Shown here: piece by piece, positions 33,044-41,451 of the stretch | Numbering within the stretch: position 1 is the first letter of the stretch | Layout of the letters: the number at the start of each line of letters is the position of its first letter | Source: Bacillota bacterium | Lineage (GTDB): Bacteria; Bacillota; Clostridia; Acetivibrionales; JAEZXR01 | Length of the DNA: 64,000 nt | Direction: 5' to 3' | NCBI GenBank assembly: GCA_023419605.1 | Contig: JAEZXR010000013.1 | Span: 62,001-126,000, forward strand | Notes under the pieces: generated by a model | What the model saw: the letters and a program-made list of their open reading frames with translations, nothing else | Databases searched by the model: none | Told to the model about the DNA's origin: nothing | Program-made: the position numbers and the translations under genes

Positions 33044-33075
33044 GTACTATTTTATTTGCAAAGGATGGAGTTTGA

Positions 33076-33240
33076 ATGCCAGATTATAAGTGCACGGTTT
33101 GTAGTTATACCTATCGACCGGAAAGAGGGGATCGGATTCACGATATTCCGGCAGGCACTTCTTTCGAAGAGCTGCCGGATGATTGGAGATGCCCTACTTG
33201 CAATCAGCCTAAAATGGCATTTGCAGAAATAAAAAAATAA
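33076..33240 (+). CDS. Rubredoxin
   Basis: 54-residue iron protein. The two iron-binding knuckles are CTVC (residues 6-9) and CPTC (39-42), in the standard frame PDYKCTVCSYTYRPERGD, then IPAGTSFEELPDDWRCPTCN and a QPKMAF ending. Ser replaces the usual Gly after the first knuckle. It carries electrons, most likely to the rubrerythrin encoded 99 bases downstream, for peroxide or oxygen reduction. GGATGGAG is 6 bases before ATG 33076. Confidence 0.95.
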   Translation: MPDYKCTVCSYTYRPERGDRIHDIPAGTSFEELPDDWRCPTCNQPKMAFAEIKK

Positions 33241-33338
33241 ATTATTAGGTAATTTTTATTAAAATGTGTTAATATCCTTATTATGTGGGTAAATATGTCC
33301 TGTCCATTTAATTAATTGTATTTTGGAGGTATATGATA

Positions 33339-33884
33339 ATGAAGAAATTTGTCTGTTCCATATGCGGATACGTACATGAAGGAAACGAGCCACCTGCAAA
33401 CTGTCCACAGTGCAAGGCTCCGGCAGCAAAGTTTGTTGAGAAGAGCAATGAGGAAATGCAGTGGGCTGATGAACATAGAATCGGTGTGGCAAAAGACGTT
33501 GATGCTGAAGTGATTGAAGGTCTTAAAGCAAACTTCATGGGAGAATGTACCGAAGTTGGAATGTACCTTGCCATGAGCCGTCAGGCAGACAGGGAAGGAT
33601 ATCCTGAAATTGCGGAAGCTTATAAGAGAATTGCTTTTGAGGAAGCGGAACATGCAGCAAAGTTTGCAGAACTTTTAGGTGAAGTGGTAAACGCAGATAC
33701 CAAAAAGAATCTCCAGTTGAGAGTAGAAGCTGAATTTGGCGCTTGTAAGGGCAAAAAAGACCTGGCGACTAGAGCAAAACAGTTGAACTATGATGCAATC
33801 CATGATACTGTTCATGAAATGTGCAAGGACGAGGCAAGACATGGGCAAGCATTCAAGGGCTTGTTGGAGAGATATTTTAAATAA
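33339..33884 (+). CDS. Reverse rubrerythrin (rubredoxin domain N-terminal)
   Basis: About 181 residues. The N-terminal rubredoxin-like domain (KKFVCSICGYVHEG, then PANCPQCKAPAAKF) precedes the four-helix di-iron domain. The carboxylate and His ligands are in FMGECTEVGMYLAMSRQADR, IAFEEAEHAAKFAELL, VEAEFGACKGK and MCKDEARHGQAFKGLL. This reversed order is typical of clostridial revRbr, an NADH-peroxide/oxygen reductase terminal component. ATG 33339 is 10 bases after GGAGG; ATG 33333 is only 4 bases away. Likely oxidative-stress induced; no PerR box was identified with confidence. Confidence 0.95.
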   Translation: MKKFVCSICGYVHEGNEPPANCPQCKAPAAKFVEKSNEEMQWADEHRIGVAKDVDAEVIEGLKANFMGECTEVGMYLAMSRQADREGYPEIAEAYKRIAFEEAEHAAKFAELLGEVVNADTKKNLQLRVEAEFGACKGKKDLATRAKQLNYDAIHDTVHEMCKDEARHGQAFKGLLERYFK

Positions 33885-33896
33885 ATAAAATTAAAC

Positions 33897-33936
33897 AAAA
33901 AAGGATGTTGGTGCAAAACTGACATCCTTTTTTGTT
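33897..33936 (+). terminator. Terminator after rubrerythrin
   Basis: AAAAAAGGATGT and ACATCCTTTTTT, 12-bp stem, T-run. Confidence 0.9.
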
Positions 33937-34350
33937 GCTATTTAAAGATCCTTTTCTACCAGCCTCTTGTTTCATAACTAACGAAGTACTATCACGTACA
34001 AGGGATTACTCGAAAACATATTCCCCTCAATTATATTATATCACATGAAAATTTTAAAAAACAGTCTTATATTTGGCAGGTATTGTGTGTATCATAGGAA
34101 CAGATGCAACTCTCTTGAAGTTGACTTTACCTCTTACCAGAAAGGAGTGTAAGATGGAAATATATCAGACTTAATCGCAAGGCATCATTCCAATACAACA
34201 TAGTAATAAGTTATACAGGCGGGACTTTCATATACCGATAGCAATTATTCTTTATTATCCCACGCATGCCTTGCTGATGGGATAAATTCCACGCTTGTAT
34301 ATCTCGTTTAACCTGTTTGGAAAAGATGAAAGTATTTAAGGAGGAATGTG
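33937..34350 (+). other. Intergenic region upstream of the second HelD gene
   Basis: 414 bases without a clear gene. It contains AAAGGAG followed by ATG 34154 and a six-codon frame (MEIYQT-stop). The same frame then stays open for about 36 more codons (GIIPIQHSNK, DFHIPIAIILYYPTHALLMG), which could be a decayed small gene or a leader. Upstream, ACCTCTT/AAGGAGT forms a weak dyad. No riboswitch recognised. Confidence 0.4.
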
Positions 34351-36606
34351 ATGATTACTGATAAGGAAATATGGGACTATGAAAAGACGAACCTGGAGAG
34401 AGTTGTTAATGAAATAAAAATACAACTTAATGAAGGGCTGAATGCTGTAAGTAATTACAAGAAAGAAGCCATCGACATGCAAAAGAAAATGTGGGAAGAC
34501 GTACGATGTGCGCCTACTGATTTGTCTGACCTGGAGGCTCCTACAACGATATGGCAATATCAAGTAAGCATTTCAAATCAAGCCAGGAAATATAAATTTT
34601 CGTATGATAAGGTGAGTCGCCTCGAAAGGATGCAGCAGAGTCCTTATTTCGGAAGAATAGACTTCGTTGAAGATGGGGAAGAAAATGCAGAACAAATCTA
34701 CATTGGTATACACAACTTAAGTAGGAGTAACACTATGGAGATCCTTGTATATGACTGGAGGGCTCCAATATCAAGCATGTTTTATGACTTTGAGATTGGT
34801 TTATGCAGTTATGACTGTCCCGCAGGTTCAATCAGCGGACGAATGCTGCTTAAAAGACAATATAAAATCGAAAATGGGAATATAGCCTACATGTTTGATA
34901 GCAGCTTAAGTATAAATGATGAAATGCTCCAGGAAATCCTGGGAAAAAGCACAGATAATAGAATGAAAACTATTGTAACCAGTATCCAGAGGGAACAAAA
35001 TGCTGTCATTAGGAATAGTGAAAATAAAATACTTATAGTAGAAGGCCCTGCTGGAAGTGGAAAAACTTCCATTGCGCTTCACAGAGCAGCCTACCTTTTG
35101 TACAAATACCGGGAGAGTATGAAGTCAGAAAATATTCATGTTTTTTCTCCAAACCATGTGTTTGAGGATTACATTTCCAATGTACTGCCTGAGTTAGGAG
35201 AAGAAAATATACAAAGAAGCACTTTTGTCGACTTTTTTGGAAATATGCTGGAGACGGGATATCGAATTGAGACCATGAATCAACAAATGGAATATATCCT
35301 GTCATGCTATTCAGATACAATAAGACTGCGCTGTATTAAATTCAAAGCCTCCTTACAGTTTCTTACCCTGTTAAAAAAATATGTACAGCATCTTGAGAAT
35401 GGGATGGGTAGGGAATTTAAAGATTTGATTTACAATGGCACTCTAGTTATTTCTGCTGATGAGATTTACCGGGTTTTTAAGAATGACTATAGTCATTTTT
35501 CCTACGCCAAACGACTGGAAAAGCTGCGGCAAAGACTCTTTTATCTTTTAGAACAATGTGAAGAAAAACGAGTGAATGAACAATTGGAAAATGATTTGCA
35601 GGAAAATATTTCATATACCGAGGAAGAGAGAATAGCAGCAGAGCAAAAAGTAAAATCTGAATTTGAGTCTCTTAAAAATGATATCATACAAATGACATCT
35701 TTCGATGTTTATCTGTTGTACATTGATCTATTCAGGAATATCGAGGCATTTGCCCAACCTGCTGATAAACAGGAGATAGAAGACCTAAGCAGCTACGGTA
35801 TCTATACAATTCGCCAATTGGAGCAGCACATCATTCATTATGAGGATGTAGCACCCATTATATTTCTTAGAACCGCACTTGATACTGTATGTGATACAAA
35901 ATCCATAAAGCATGTTATCATTGATGAGGCTCAAGATTATACAGCTGTTCAATACGAAATTATAAAGAAAGTTTTTGAAAAGTGCAAAATGACTATTCTG
36001 GGAGACTTGAACCAGTCTGTTAATGGATATATGAATATTGGAAGTTTTGACATCATCGCAGATGTATTCAATATGAAAGACACTAAAAGCATCTCTTTAA
36101 CAAAAAGCTACCGTTCAAGTAAAGAGATCGCTGACTTTTGCAAGGAAATCCTTGTGTCACAAAACCACTTAGAACAGTTAAATCGGCATGGCAGTAAGCC
36201 TAAAATCATAAAGAGTGATAAAAATGATGTATGCAAAAGGCTGGTTGATGATATAAACGAGCTGAAAAGCAGGGGCCATAAGCTGATCGCCATTATCTGC
36301 AAAACGGCAAGTCAATGTGAAACATTGTATAAGTCTATTCATTCCTATGTGGATATTAGCCTTATATCAAATCAAAATGAGGTATACCAAGGAGGTGTAA
36401 TAGTAATTCCTTCCTATCTTGCTAAAGGACTTGAATTTGACGCTGTATTGGTACATTCAGTTGAGGATAAGGATTATTACAAAGAAGAGGACAGGAGGCT
36501 GCTATATACGGTATGCACAAGAGCTTTGCATGAACTGTATTTATACTACTTTGATAACATGTCTGTTTTTATAAAAAAGATCGGTGAGAATTTTTACACG
36601 GAATGA
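34351..36606 (+). CDS. HelD-type superfamily 1 helicase, paralogue 2
   Basis: About 751 residues with the same architecture as the protein at 24155: N-terminal coiled coil (about 1-75), SPYFGRIDFVE, VYDWRAPISSMFYDFE, Walker A GPAGSGKTSIALHRAAYLL, motif II VIIDEAQDYTAVQYEI, GDLNQSVNGY, LTKSYRSSKEIADF, YLAKGLEFDAVLVHS and TVCTRALHELYLYYF. Identity to paralogue 1 is clear in motifs but low elsewhere. Its codon use is more A/T-rich than its neighbours, which suggests separate acquisition. GGAGG lies 6 bases before ATG 34351 (GTG 34348 possible). Role: release of RNA polymerase; a link to antibiotic tolerance is possible but unproven. Confidence 0.88.
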   Translation: MITDKEIWDYEKTNLERVVNEIKIQLNEGLNAVSNYKKEAIDMQKKMWEDVRCAPTDLSDLEAPTTIWQYQVSISNQARKYKFSYDKVSRLERMQQSPYFGRIDFVEDGEENAEQIYIGIHNLSRSNTMEILVYDWRAPISSMFYDFEIGLCSYDCPAGSISGRMLLKRQYKIENGNIAYMFDSSLSINDEMLQEILGKSTDNRMKTIVTSIQREQNAVIRNSENKILIVEGPAGSGKTSIALHRAAYLLYKYRESMKSENIHVFSPNHVFEDYISNVLPELGEENIQRSTFVDFFGNMLETGYRIETMNQQMEYILSCYSDTIRLRCIKFKASLQFLTLLKKYVQHLENGMGREFKDLIYNGTLVISADEIYRVFKNDYSHFSYAKRLEKLRQRLFYLLEQCEEKRVNEQLENDLQENISYTEEERIAAEQKVKSEFESLKNDIIQMTSFDVYLLYIDLFRNIEAFAQPADKQEIEDLSSYGIYTIRQLEQHIIHYEDVAPIIFLRTALDTVCDTKSIKHVIIDEAQDYTAVQYEIIKKVFEKCKMTILGDLNQSVNGYMNIGSFDIIADVFNMKDTKSISLTKSYRSSKEIADFCKEILVSQNHLEQLNRHGSKPKIIKSDKNDVCKRLVDDINELKSRGHKLIAIICKTASQCETLYKSIHSYVDISLISNQNEVYQGGVIVIPSYLAKGLEFDAVLVHSVEDKDYYKEEDRRLLYTVCTRALHELYLYYFDNMSVFIKKIGENFYTE

Positions 36607-36677
36607 TTTAAAAAAGAATAATAGCCTATCTTTTATGAATTAATAGCTAAGAAATATTGTATGGGAAAGGAGATACT

Positions 36678-37688
36678 ATGATTCCGGAAATAAAGGAAAA
36701 TGCCGTTAAAAATGCCTTACAGTCGACCTTTGGAGTAAGTGAATTTGAAGATATCAGGAAGTTGACCGCCGGGCTCTCATCCGCCCTTGTTTTCCGCATT
36801 GTTGTGCAGGGAAAACCCTACTTGCTTCGTATCATCACCCGCACCGACGCCATGGGCGACCCCACGCACCAGTACGATTGCATGAAGATGGCTGCTGAGG
36901 CGGGGCTTGCTCCGCGCATATGGTACACGAGTATAGAAGACAGAATTTCAATTACAGATTTTGTAGAAACCAGGCCATTGCCAATTGAAGAGGCAAAGAC
37001 GATGCTGGCTGATTTGCTTCACCGGCTGCATTCGCTGCCGCCTTTCCCCAAGGGGATGATGGGTAGGCATTATCTCGATACTGTCGATAGTTTTATTCAA
37101 AAATTTCAGGATGCGAAAATCCTTCCGGTGAGTATGACCGATGAACTCTTCCAGCTATATGCACAGGTTGCAAGTGTTTACCCCCGTGATGATCGGGGGT
37201 TGGTTTCGTGTCATAACGATTTAAAACCGGAAAATATTCTTTTTGATGGGGTGCGACCCTGGCTTGTAGATTGGGAAGCAGCTTTTTTAAACGACCGCTA
37301 TGCGGACCTGGCCGTCGTAGCAAATTTTGTGGTAATGAATGAGAAGGATGAAGTGGATTATCTTCGAAGGTATTTCGGAGAAGAAGCCAACGAATACAGG
37401 CATGCCCGTTTTTTTCTGATGCGCCAAGTACTTCACGTATTCTACTTTACGGTTTTCATGTTGTTTGGTTCTGGAGGCAAGCCCATAGATGTGAATGTGA
37501 AAAAACCGGATTTCAGAGACTTTCATAACCGTATATGGGCAGGTGAAATAAGCTTGGCTGATAATGAAGCCAAACTACAGTACGCCTGGGTTCACATGGA
37601 ACAACTTTTACGCAATATGCGGACAAAGCGGTTTGAAGATGCGCTGCGTGTTGTTTGTAATTACCACGCTGGTGAATTGCAGGAATGA
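36678..37688 (+). CDS. APH-family small-molecule kinase (choline kinase/aminoglycoside phosphotransferase fold)
   Basis: About 336 residues. The kinase-like fold is recognisable: N-lobe with KLTAGLSSALVFRIV and YLLRIITRT, then the Brenner motif SCHNDLKPENILFD (HxDxxxxN) and the metal-binding WLVDWEAAF. The sequence between resembles homoserine/choline/aminoglycoside kinases; specific substrate unknown. AAGGAG is 7 bases before ATG 36678. It follows the second HelD gene by 71 bases on the same strand and may be cotranscribed; both could be resistance-related, but this is speculation. Confidence 0.8.
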   Translation: MIPEIKENAVKNALQSTFGVSEFEDIRKLTAGLSSALVFRIVVQGKPYLLRIITRTDAMGDPTHQYDCMKMAAEAGLAPRIWYTSIEDRISITDFVETRPLPIEEAKTMLADLLHRLHSLPPFPKGMMGRHYLDTVDSFIQKFQDAKILPVSMTDELFQLYAQVASVYPRDDRGLVSCHNDLKPENILFDGVRPWLVDWEAAFLNDRYADLAVVANFVVMNEKDEVDYLRRYFGEEANEYRHARFFLMRQVLHVFYFTVFMLFGSGGKPIDVNVKKPDFRDFHNRIWAGEISLADNEAKLQYAWVHMEQLLRNMRTKRFEDALRVVCNYHAGELQE

Positions 37689-37817
37689 AACCCTAAATAG
37701 CATGTTGTGGGAAAAGAATCTTAGTGGAAATTGGTGGGGAAATCGGGTGCTCGGAGAATGAGGAAGGATACTTTGTGCCAAGCTGACACAACGCGTTAAT
37801 TTAATAGCTTTAATAAA

Positions 37818-37863
37818 TAAGGGAACGAATTTACTAGAAATATAAAGTAGATTCATTCCCTTA
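37818..37863 (-). terminator. Terminator of the minus-strand acyltransferase gene
   Basis: AAGGGAACGAATTTAC and GTAGATTCATTCCCTT form an imperfect stem; in the minus direction the flank is TTATT-rich. Confidence 0.6.
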
Positions 37864-37884
37864 ATATGACTTGTTTCAGTAGCA

Positions 37885-39333
37885 TTATTTGCAGCCTTCT
37901 AGCAGTTCATTTTTTATCTGATTAAGAAGCTTTTCAAAGTGTCCCCTGTTGATTGAATCTTTGTAATACCCAACTGCAAGTGTCATTATGCCGTTATAAC
38001 TGGAAGCGACAAGCAGCAACCCAGGGGCACGTACTACTGGCGGTATAAAGTAAGCTTCCGTAACAGCATTCTCACCGAATTTTATTAATGACTTTGAAAT
38101 AATACCTACATTGGATAATCCTGGAGAGCAAAAAAAACAATGTTGTGATGAGATTTTAGCAAACTCTGACAGGAATTTAGCAAAAGCAAGAAAATGGTAG
38201 AAGTTCAATTTTTCCGCACGTTCTGCGGCGGTAGCGTTTTGATAACCGGGGTTCCCGGCTTTCTTACGATTCATGGCAGATACTACCCTGGATAAAGTGC
38301 CTTTAAAGGGTTCACCCGATAATCTGGCGACTCTTACAATAACACCTCCTGATAAATTCCGGATTGCTTCAGCCTTGTTATCGGGGAGATAGCGCCGCAG
38401 ATCCACCGTCAGACCCATATCCATAGGAATACCATACGGAGGCTGGGACATTTTAAACATGGCTCTATAAAAAGCAGTAAGAATTAAATCATTGATTGTA
38501 GCCCCTCTTTCCTTTGCGTATTTGGACAAGACATCCAACTGCCCATGGGGGAGCTGGCAGATAACAAAAGGAGTGGTATCCTTGCACCCCCCCGACTGCC
38601 ATGGCCATGGCCAAACAGTCTTCGGAGCATCTACCGGAGAATGATCTGATTCTGGGTCTTTGATTCCAAGAGCACTGAAGATTCTATCATGATCATTTCT
38701 GCTGCGTATACTTGGTTTTGGTATATAAACGCCATTTTCACTATCGATACAGGAATAAATATGCGATAGAAGATGGATATAATCTTTTGTACCGGAGCCA
38801 TCAGAGCATGAATGATTGAGTTTTATACCCAAAGTATCACATTCAGCAGAACGTATCAGTTTTACTTTAACCATAGGATCGTGATCCATATTCAGGGGAC
38901 TTTCTAAAAATCTTTGAACCGCTTCGTCACCATCAGAGGCTTCTTCAAAAGAACAAAACGGCACCTCGTCAATATTCTCCAAACGCTTCCAATAGGGTGG
39001 ATTTCCTTCGACAAACCGGCATCCTAATACAGGTTCTGCATCAACGGATAATCTTACTGCTCTTGTCAATTTATCGAAATCCAGTCTACCCTCGAGTTTC
39101 ATTACAATTTGAATCTGAAAATTTCCCATTCCATACCGGGCAACATAATTGCCGAAATCATGAGCATAAGCCGGCATAATACCTGAGCTATCCGGCGTAC
39201 CTTCACAAACCGGCTTATTCGTACCGGTGTGTTTCACAAATGCCTTGTTACTATCCTTATAATAACTGTGTATGTTTGAGCGGGCATCGGAGAATTTAAT
39301 TTCAGTGCTGCCTGATTTGGGGTTTGTTTCCAT
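37885..39333 (-). CDS. Condensation-domain-like acyltransferase, paralogue 1
   Basis: 482 residues. The fold is that of chloramphenicol-acetyltransferase-like enzymes of the condensation/alcohol acetyltransferase/PapA5 group. The active-site motif is seen as LNHSCSDGSGTKDYIHLL (Asn-His-x3-Asp-Gly; the first His of HHxxxDG is Asn). A DLRRYLPD segment corresponds to the conserved DFGWG-region neighbourhood. No carrier or adenylation domain is attached, so it is a stand-alone acyl transferase, perhaps for a lipid or alcohol. AAGGAG 9 bases upstream. It is the divergent partner of 39724-41280, with a near-identical internal block. Confidence 0.72.
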   Translation of the reverse strand: METNPKSGSTEIKFSDARSNIHSYYKDSNKAFVKHTGTNKPVCEGTPDSSGIMPAYAHDFGNYVARYGMGNFQIQIVMKLEGRLDFDKLTRAVRLSVDAEPVLGCRFVEGNPPYWKRLENIDEVPFCSFEEASDGDEAVQRFLESPLNMDHDPMVKVKLIRSAECDTLGIKLNHSCSDGSGTKDYIHLLSHIYSCIDSENGVYIPKPSIRSRNDHDRIFSALGIKDPESDHSPVDAPKTVWPWPWQSGGCKDTTPFVICQLPHGQLDVLSKYAKERGATINDLILTAFYRAMFKMSQPPYGIPMDMGLTVDLRRYLPDNKAEAIRNLSGGVIVRVARLSGEPFKGTLSRVVSAMNRKKAGNPGYQNATAAERAEKLNFYHFLAFAKFLSEFAKISSQHCFFCSPGLSNVGIISKSLIKFGENAVTEAYFIPPVVRAPGLLLVASSYNGIMTLAVGYYKDSINRGHFEKLLNQIKNELLEGCK

Positions 39334-39377
39334 ATTTGATCGCTCCTTACAAACTAAATTTTTAAGTACCTATTACC

Positions 39378-39430
39378 TTGCAGGTATTATGTTTACATAA
39401 TACGAATGATTTGTGATATTATACCTGCAA
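39378..39430. promoter_or_regulatory. Inverted repeats between divergent acyltransferase genes
   Basis: TTGCAGGTAT (39378-39387) and ATACCTGCAA (39421-39430) are perfect inverted repeats; between them TATTATG-TTTA-CATAATA forms another. A second pair, ATTATGTTAAC (39474-39484) and GTTAACATAAT (39575-39585), lies further in. They are candidate binding sites for a shared regulator. The rest of 39334-39723 is A/T-rich with no gene. Confidence 0.5.
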
Positions 39431-39723
39431 TACTATCTTATGAAGCCATGCATGCAAGTGCTACAATTACATGATTATGTTAACAAAAGAAAATGGAAAC
39501 CGCTTGAAGCATAACCTTAACTATACTCTAATTGTTTATATTTTAAAGGCTTCCATGGTCTTTTTATTTATAAAGTTAACATAATTTTTATAGTAACATT
39601 TGTGCGTAGTGCCCATAATATAGTATTGTGATGTATGAGTTTACAATAATTTCAAAATTATGTTTAGTTAAAAATTGTAAATAAGAAAAATAATTAGATC
39701 TTATTTATATGGGGTGAATAGAT

Positions 39724-41280
39724 ATGGAGATGAAGGATAAATACGGAGATAATAGGTTGAAACTTTTTTATGGAGATTTTTTAAAAAAACTCAATAGTAG
39801 TGAAAACCCTTTGGAAAACATAATTTCCAAGTCTTGTATGGATTTCTATTACAGATTTTATGAGAGTATCCCCAAAAGTATGGTTAGTTACTATAAAGAA
39901 CTTAACAAGGTGTTTGCGAAATATTTGGATATCGGCAAACCCGGGATAGGGAAGATACCGGATAGCCCAGATGTCTCGCTGGCAAATGGGCATGATATAT
40001 TTAATTATGTTGCTCGTTACGGGGTGGGAAATTTCCATTCTCAGGCTATCATGAAGCTCGATGGAAGATTGGACTTTGATAAACTGTCAAAAGCAGTAAG
40101 ACTGTCCGTTGATGCAGAGCCTGTATTAGGATGCCGGTTTGTCGAAGGAAATCCACCCTATTGGAAGCGTTTGGAGAACATTGACGAGGTACCGTTTTGT
40201 TCTTTTGAGGAAGTCTCTGATGGTGACGAAGCGGTTCAAAGGTTTTTAGAAAGTCCTCTGGATATGGATCGTGACCCAAAGATAAAAGTAAAGCTAATGC
40301 GATCAAAGTCGTATGATATTTTGGGAATAAAACTCAACCACGCCTGCTGTGATGGAGCAGGTCATAAAGAGTATATCCAGCTTCTCTCAGGCATATATTC
40401 CAATATTGATCATCAAGATTTCATATTTACACCAAGGCCAAGTAAACGAGGGAGAACGGATCAGGATCGATTATTTAATGCTCTTGGGATAACAGACCCG
40501 AATGCTCTATGGATTCCAGGAGCGGATATCGCATTACCTACATGGGCATTCCCGTGGAAGCAGGGTACATCCAGTACTACCCGTATTGTTGTCTGTAAGC
40601 TTCCACCAGATCGGCTGGGTTGGATGAAAAGCTATGCAAAATCCAGAGGAGCCACAATTAATGATTTGATTCTTACAGCATATTACAGAGCCATGCTTAG
40701 AATGGGGCAGCCTGTTTATGGTGCTCCTATGGGAATAACGGTTACAGTTGATTTGCGCCGATATCTCCCTGATAAAAAGACTGAAGCGATACGGAATTTT
40801 TCAGGCTCAGTGAATACTTGGCTTTCCATGGTGGAAAAAGAAGCTTTTGGGGATACATTATCCAGGGTTGTTTATATGATGAATGAAATTAAAAAAGGTT
40901 ATCCGGGTCTACAAAGTGCTATTGGTTTGGAACGTTTGGAAAAGATCAACTTTAAGGAAACTATTGCCTATTATCAAGCTATATCGAGGGTTGGTAAAAG
41001 TGTGCCGAAATGTGCTACCCTCTACGGTAATCGATGTGTGCCGTCTTTATCGAATCTGGGGATCCTATCAGATTCATTAATAAAATTCGGCAATACAACT
41101 GTCACTGACGCTTTTATTATTCCTCCTGTTGTCCGTGCACCTGGATTACTGCTGGAGGCTGGCACTTACAACGGTATAATAACGATGTCTGCAGGTTTTT
41201 TTGAAAATACGGTTCTTCGCGCTGATGTGGAAAGACTTCTTAACAATATTAAAGATGAACTGCAGGAGGGCTTAAGATAA
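39724..41280 (+). CDS. Condensation-domain-like acyltransferase, paralogue 2
   Basis: 518 residues, homologous along its length to 37885-39333 but with an extra 30-40 N-terminal residues (LFYGDFLKKLNSSENPLENI). The active-site motif is LNHACCDGAGHKEYIQLL, again with Asn in place of the first His. Residues about 115-180 are almost identical to paralogue 1 (RAVRLSVDAEPVLGCRFVEG is shared from VRLSV on, then NPPYWKRLENIDEVPFCSFE), and the DNA is nearly identical there, while flanks are clearly diverged. GGGGTG is 7 bases upstream. Product unknown; possibly acylation of a lipid or polyketide-like substrate. Confidence 0.72.
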   Translation: MEMKDKYGDNRLKLFYGDFLKKLNSSENPLENIISKSCMDFYYRFYESIPKSMVSYYKELNKVFAKYLDIGKPGIGKIPDSPDVSLANGHDIFNYVARYGVGNFHSQAIMKLDGRLDFDKLSKAVRLSVDAEPVLGCRFVEGNPPYWKRLENIDEVPFCSFEEVSDGDEAVQRFLESPLDMDRDPKIKVKLMRSKSYDILGIKLNHACCDGAGHKEYIQLLSGIYSNIDHQDFIFTPRPSKRGRTDQDRLFNALGITDPNALWIPGADIALPTWAFPWKQGTSSTTRIVVCKLPPDRLGWMKSYAKSRGATINDLILTAYYRAMLRMGQPVYGAPMGITVTVDLRRYLPDKKTEAIRNFSGSVNTWLSMVEKEAFGDTLSRVVYMMNEIKKGYPGLQSAIGLERLEKINFKETIAYYQAISRVGKSVPKCATLYGNRCVPSLSNLGILSDSLIKFGNTTVTDAFIIPPVVRAPGLLLEAGTYNGIITMSAGFFENTVLRADVERLLNNIKDELQEGLR

Positions 41281-41299
41281 AATAATTCACAGTTGGAAA

Positions 41300-41376
41300 G
41301 ACATGGAGCAAATCCATGTCTATGGTTTGAAACCGGAGGCAGAAGTCCTTCAAACTTCTACCTCCGGTTTTATTTA
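41300..41376. terminator. Convergent terminator hairpins
   Basis: GACATGGA-GCAAA-TCCATGTC, then AAACCGGAGG with inner AGAAGT / ACTTCT and CCTCCGGTTTTATTT. It serves the acyltransferase (plus) and possibly the kinase (minus). Confidence 0.75.
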
Positions 41377-41451
41377 CACCGAGCACAGGGATGGAAATCT
41401 TCTTAGCGGTTGATAGGCTTGTCTGGCAAGGTTCATACCCCGTTGTTTTAT

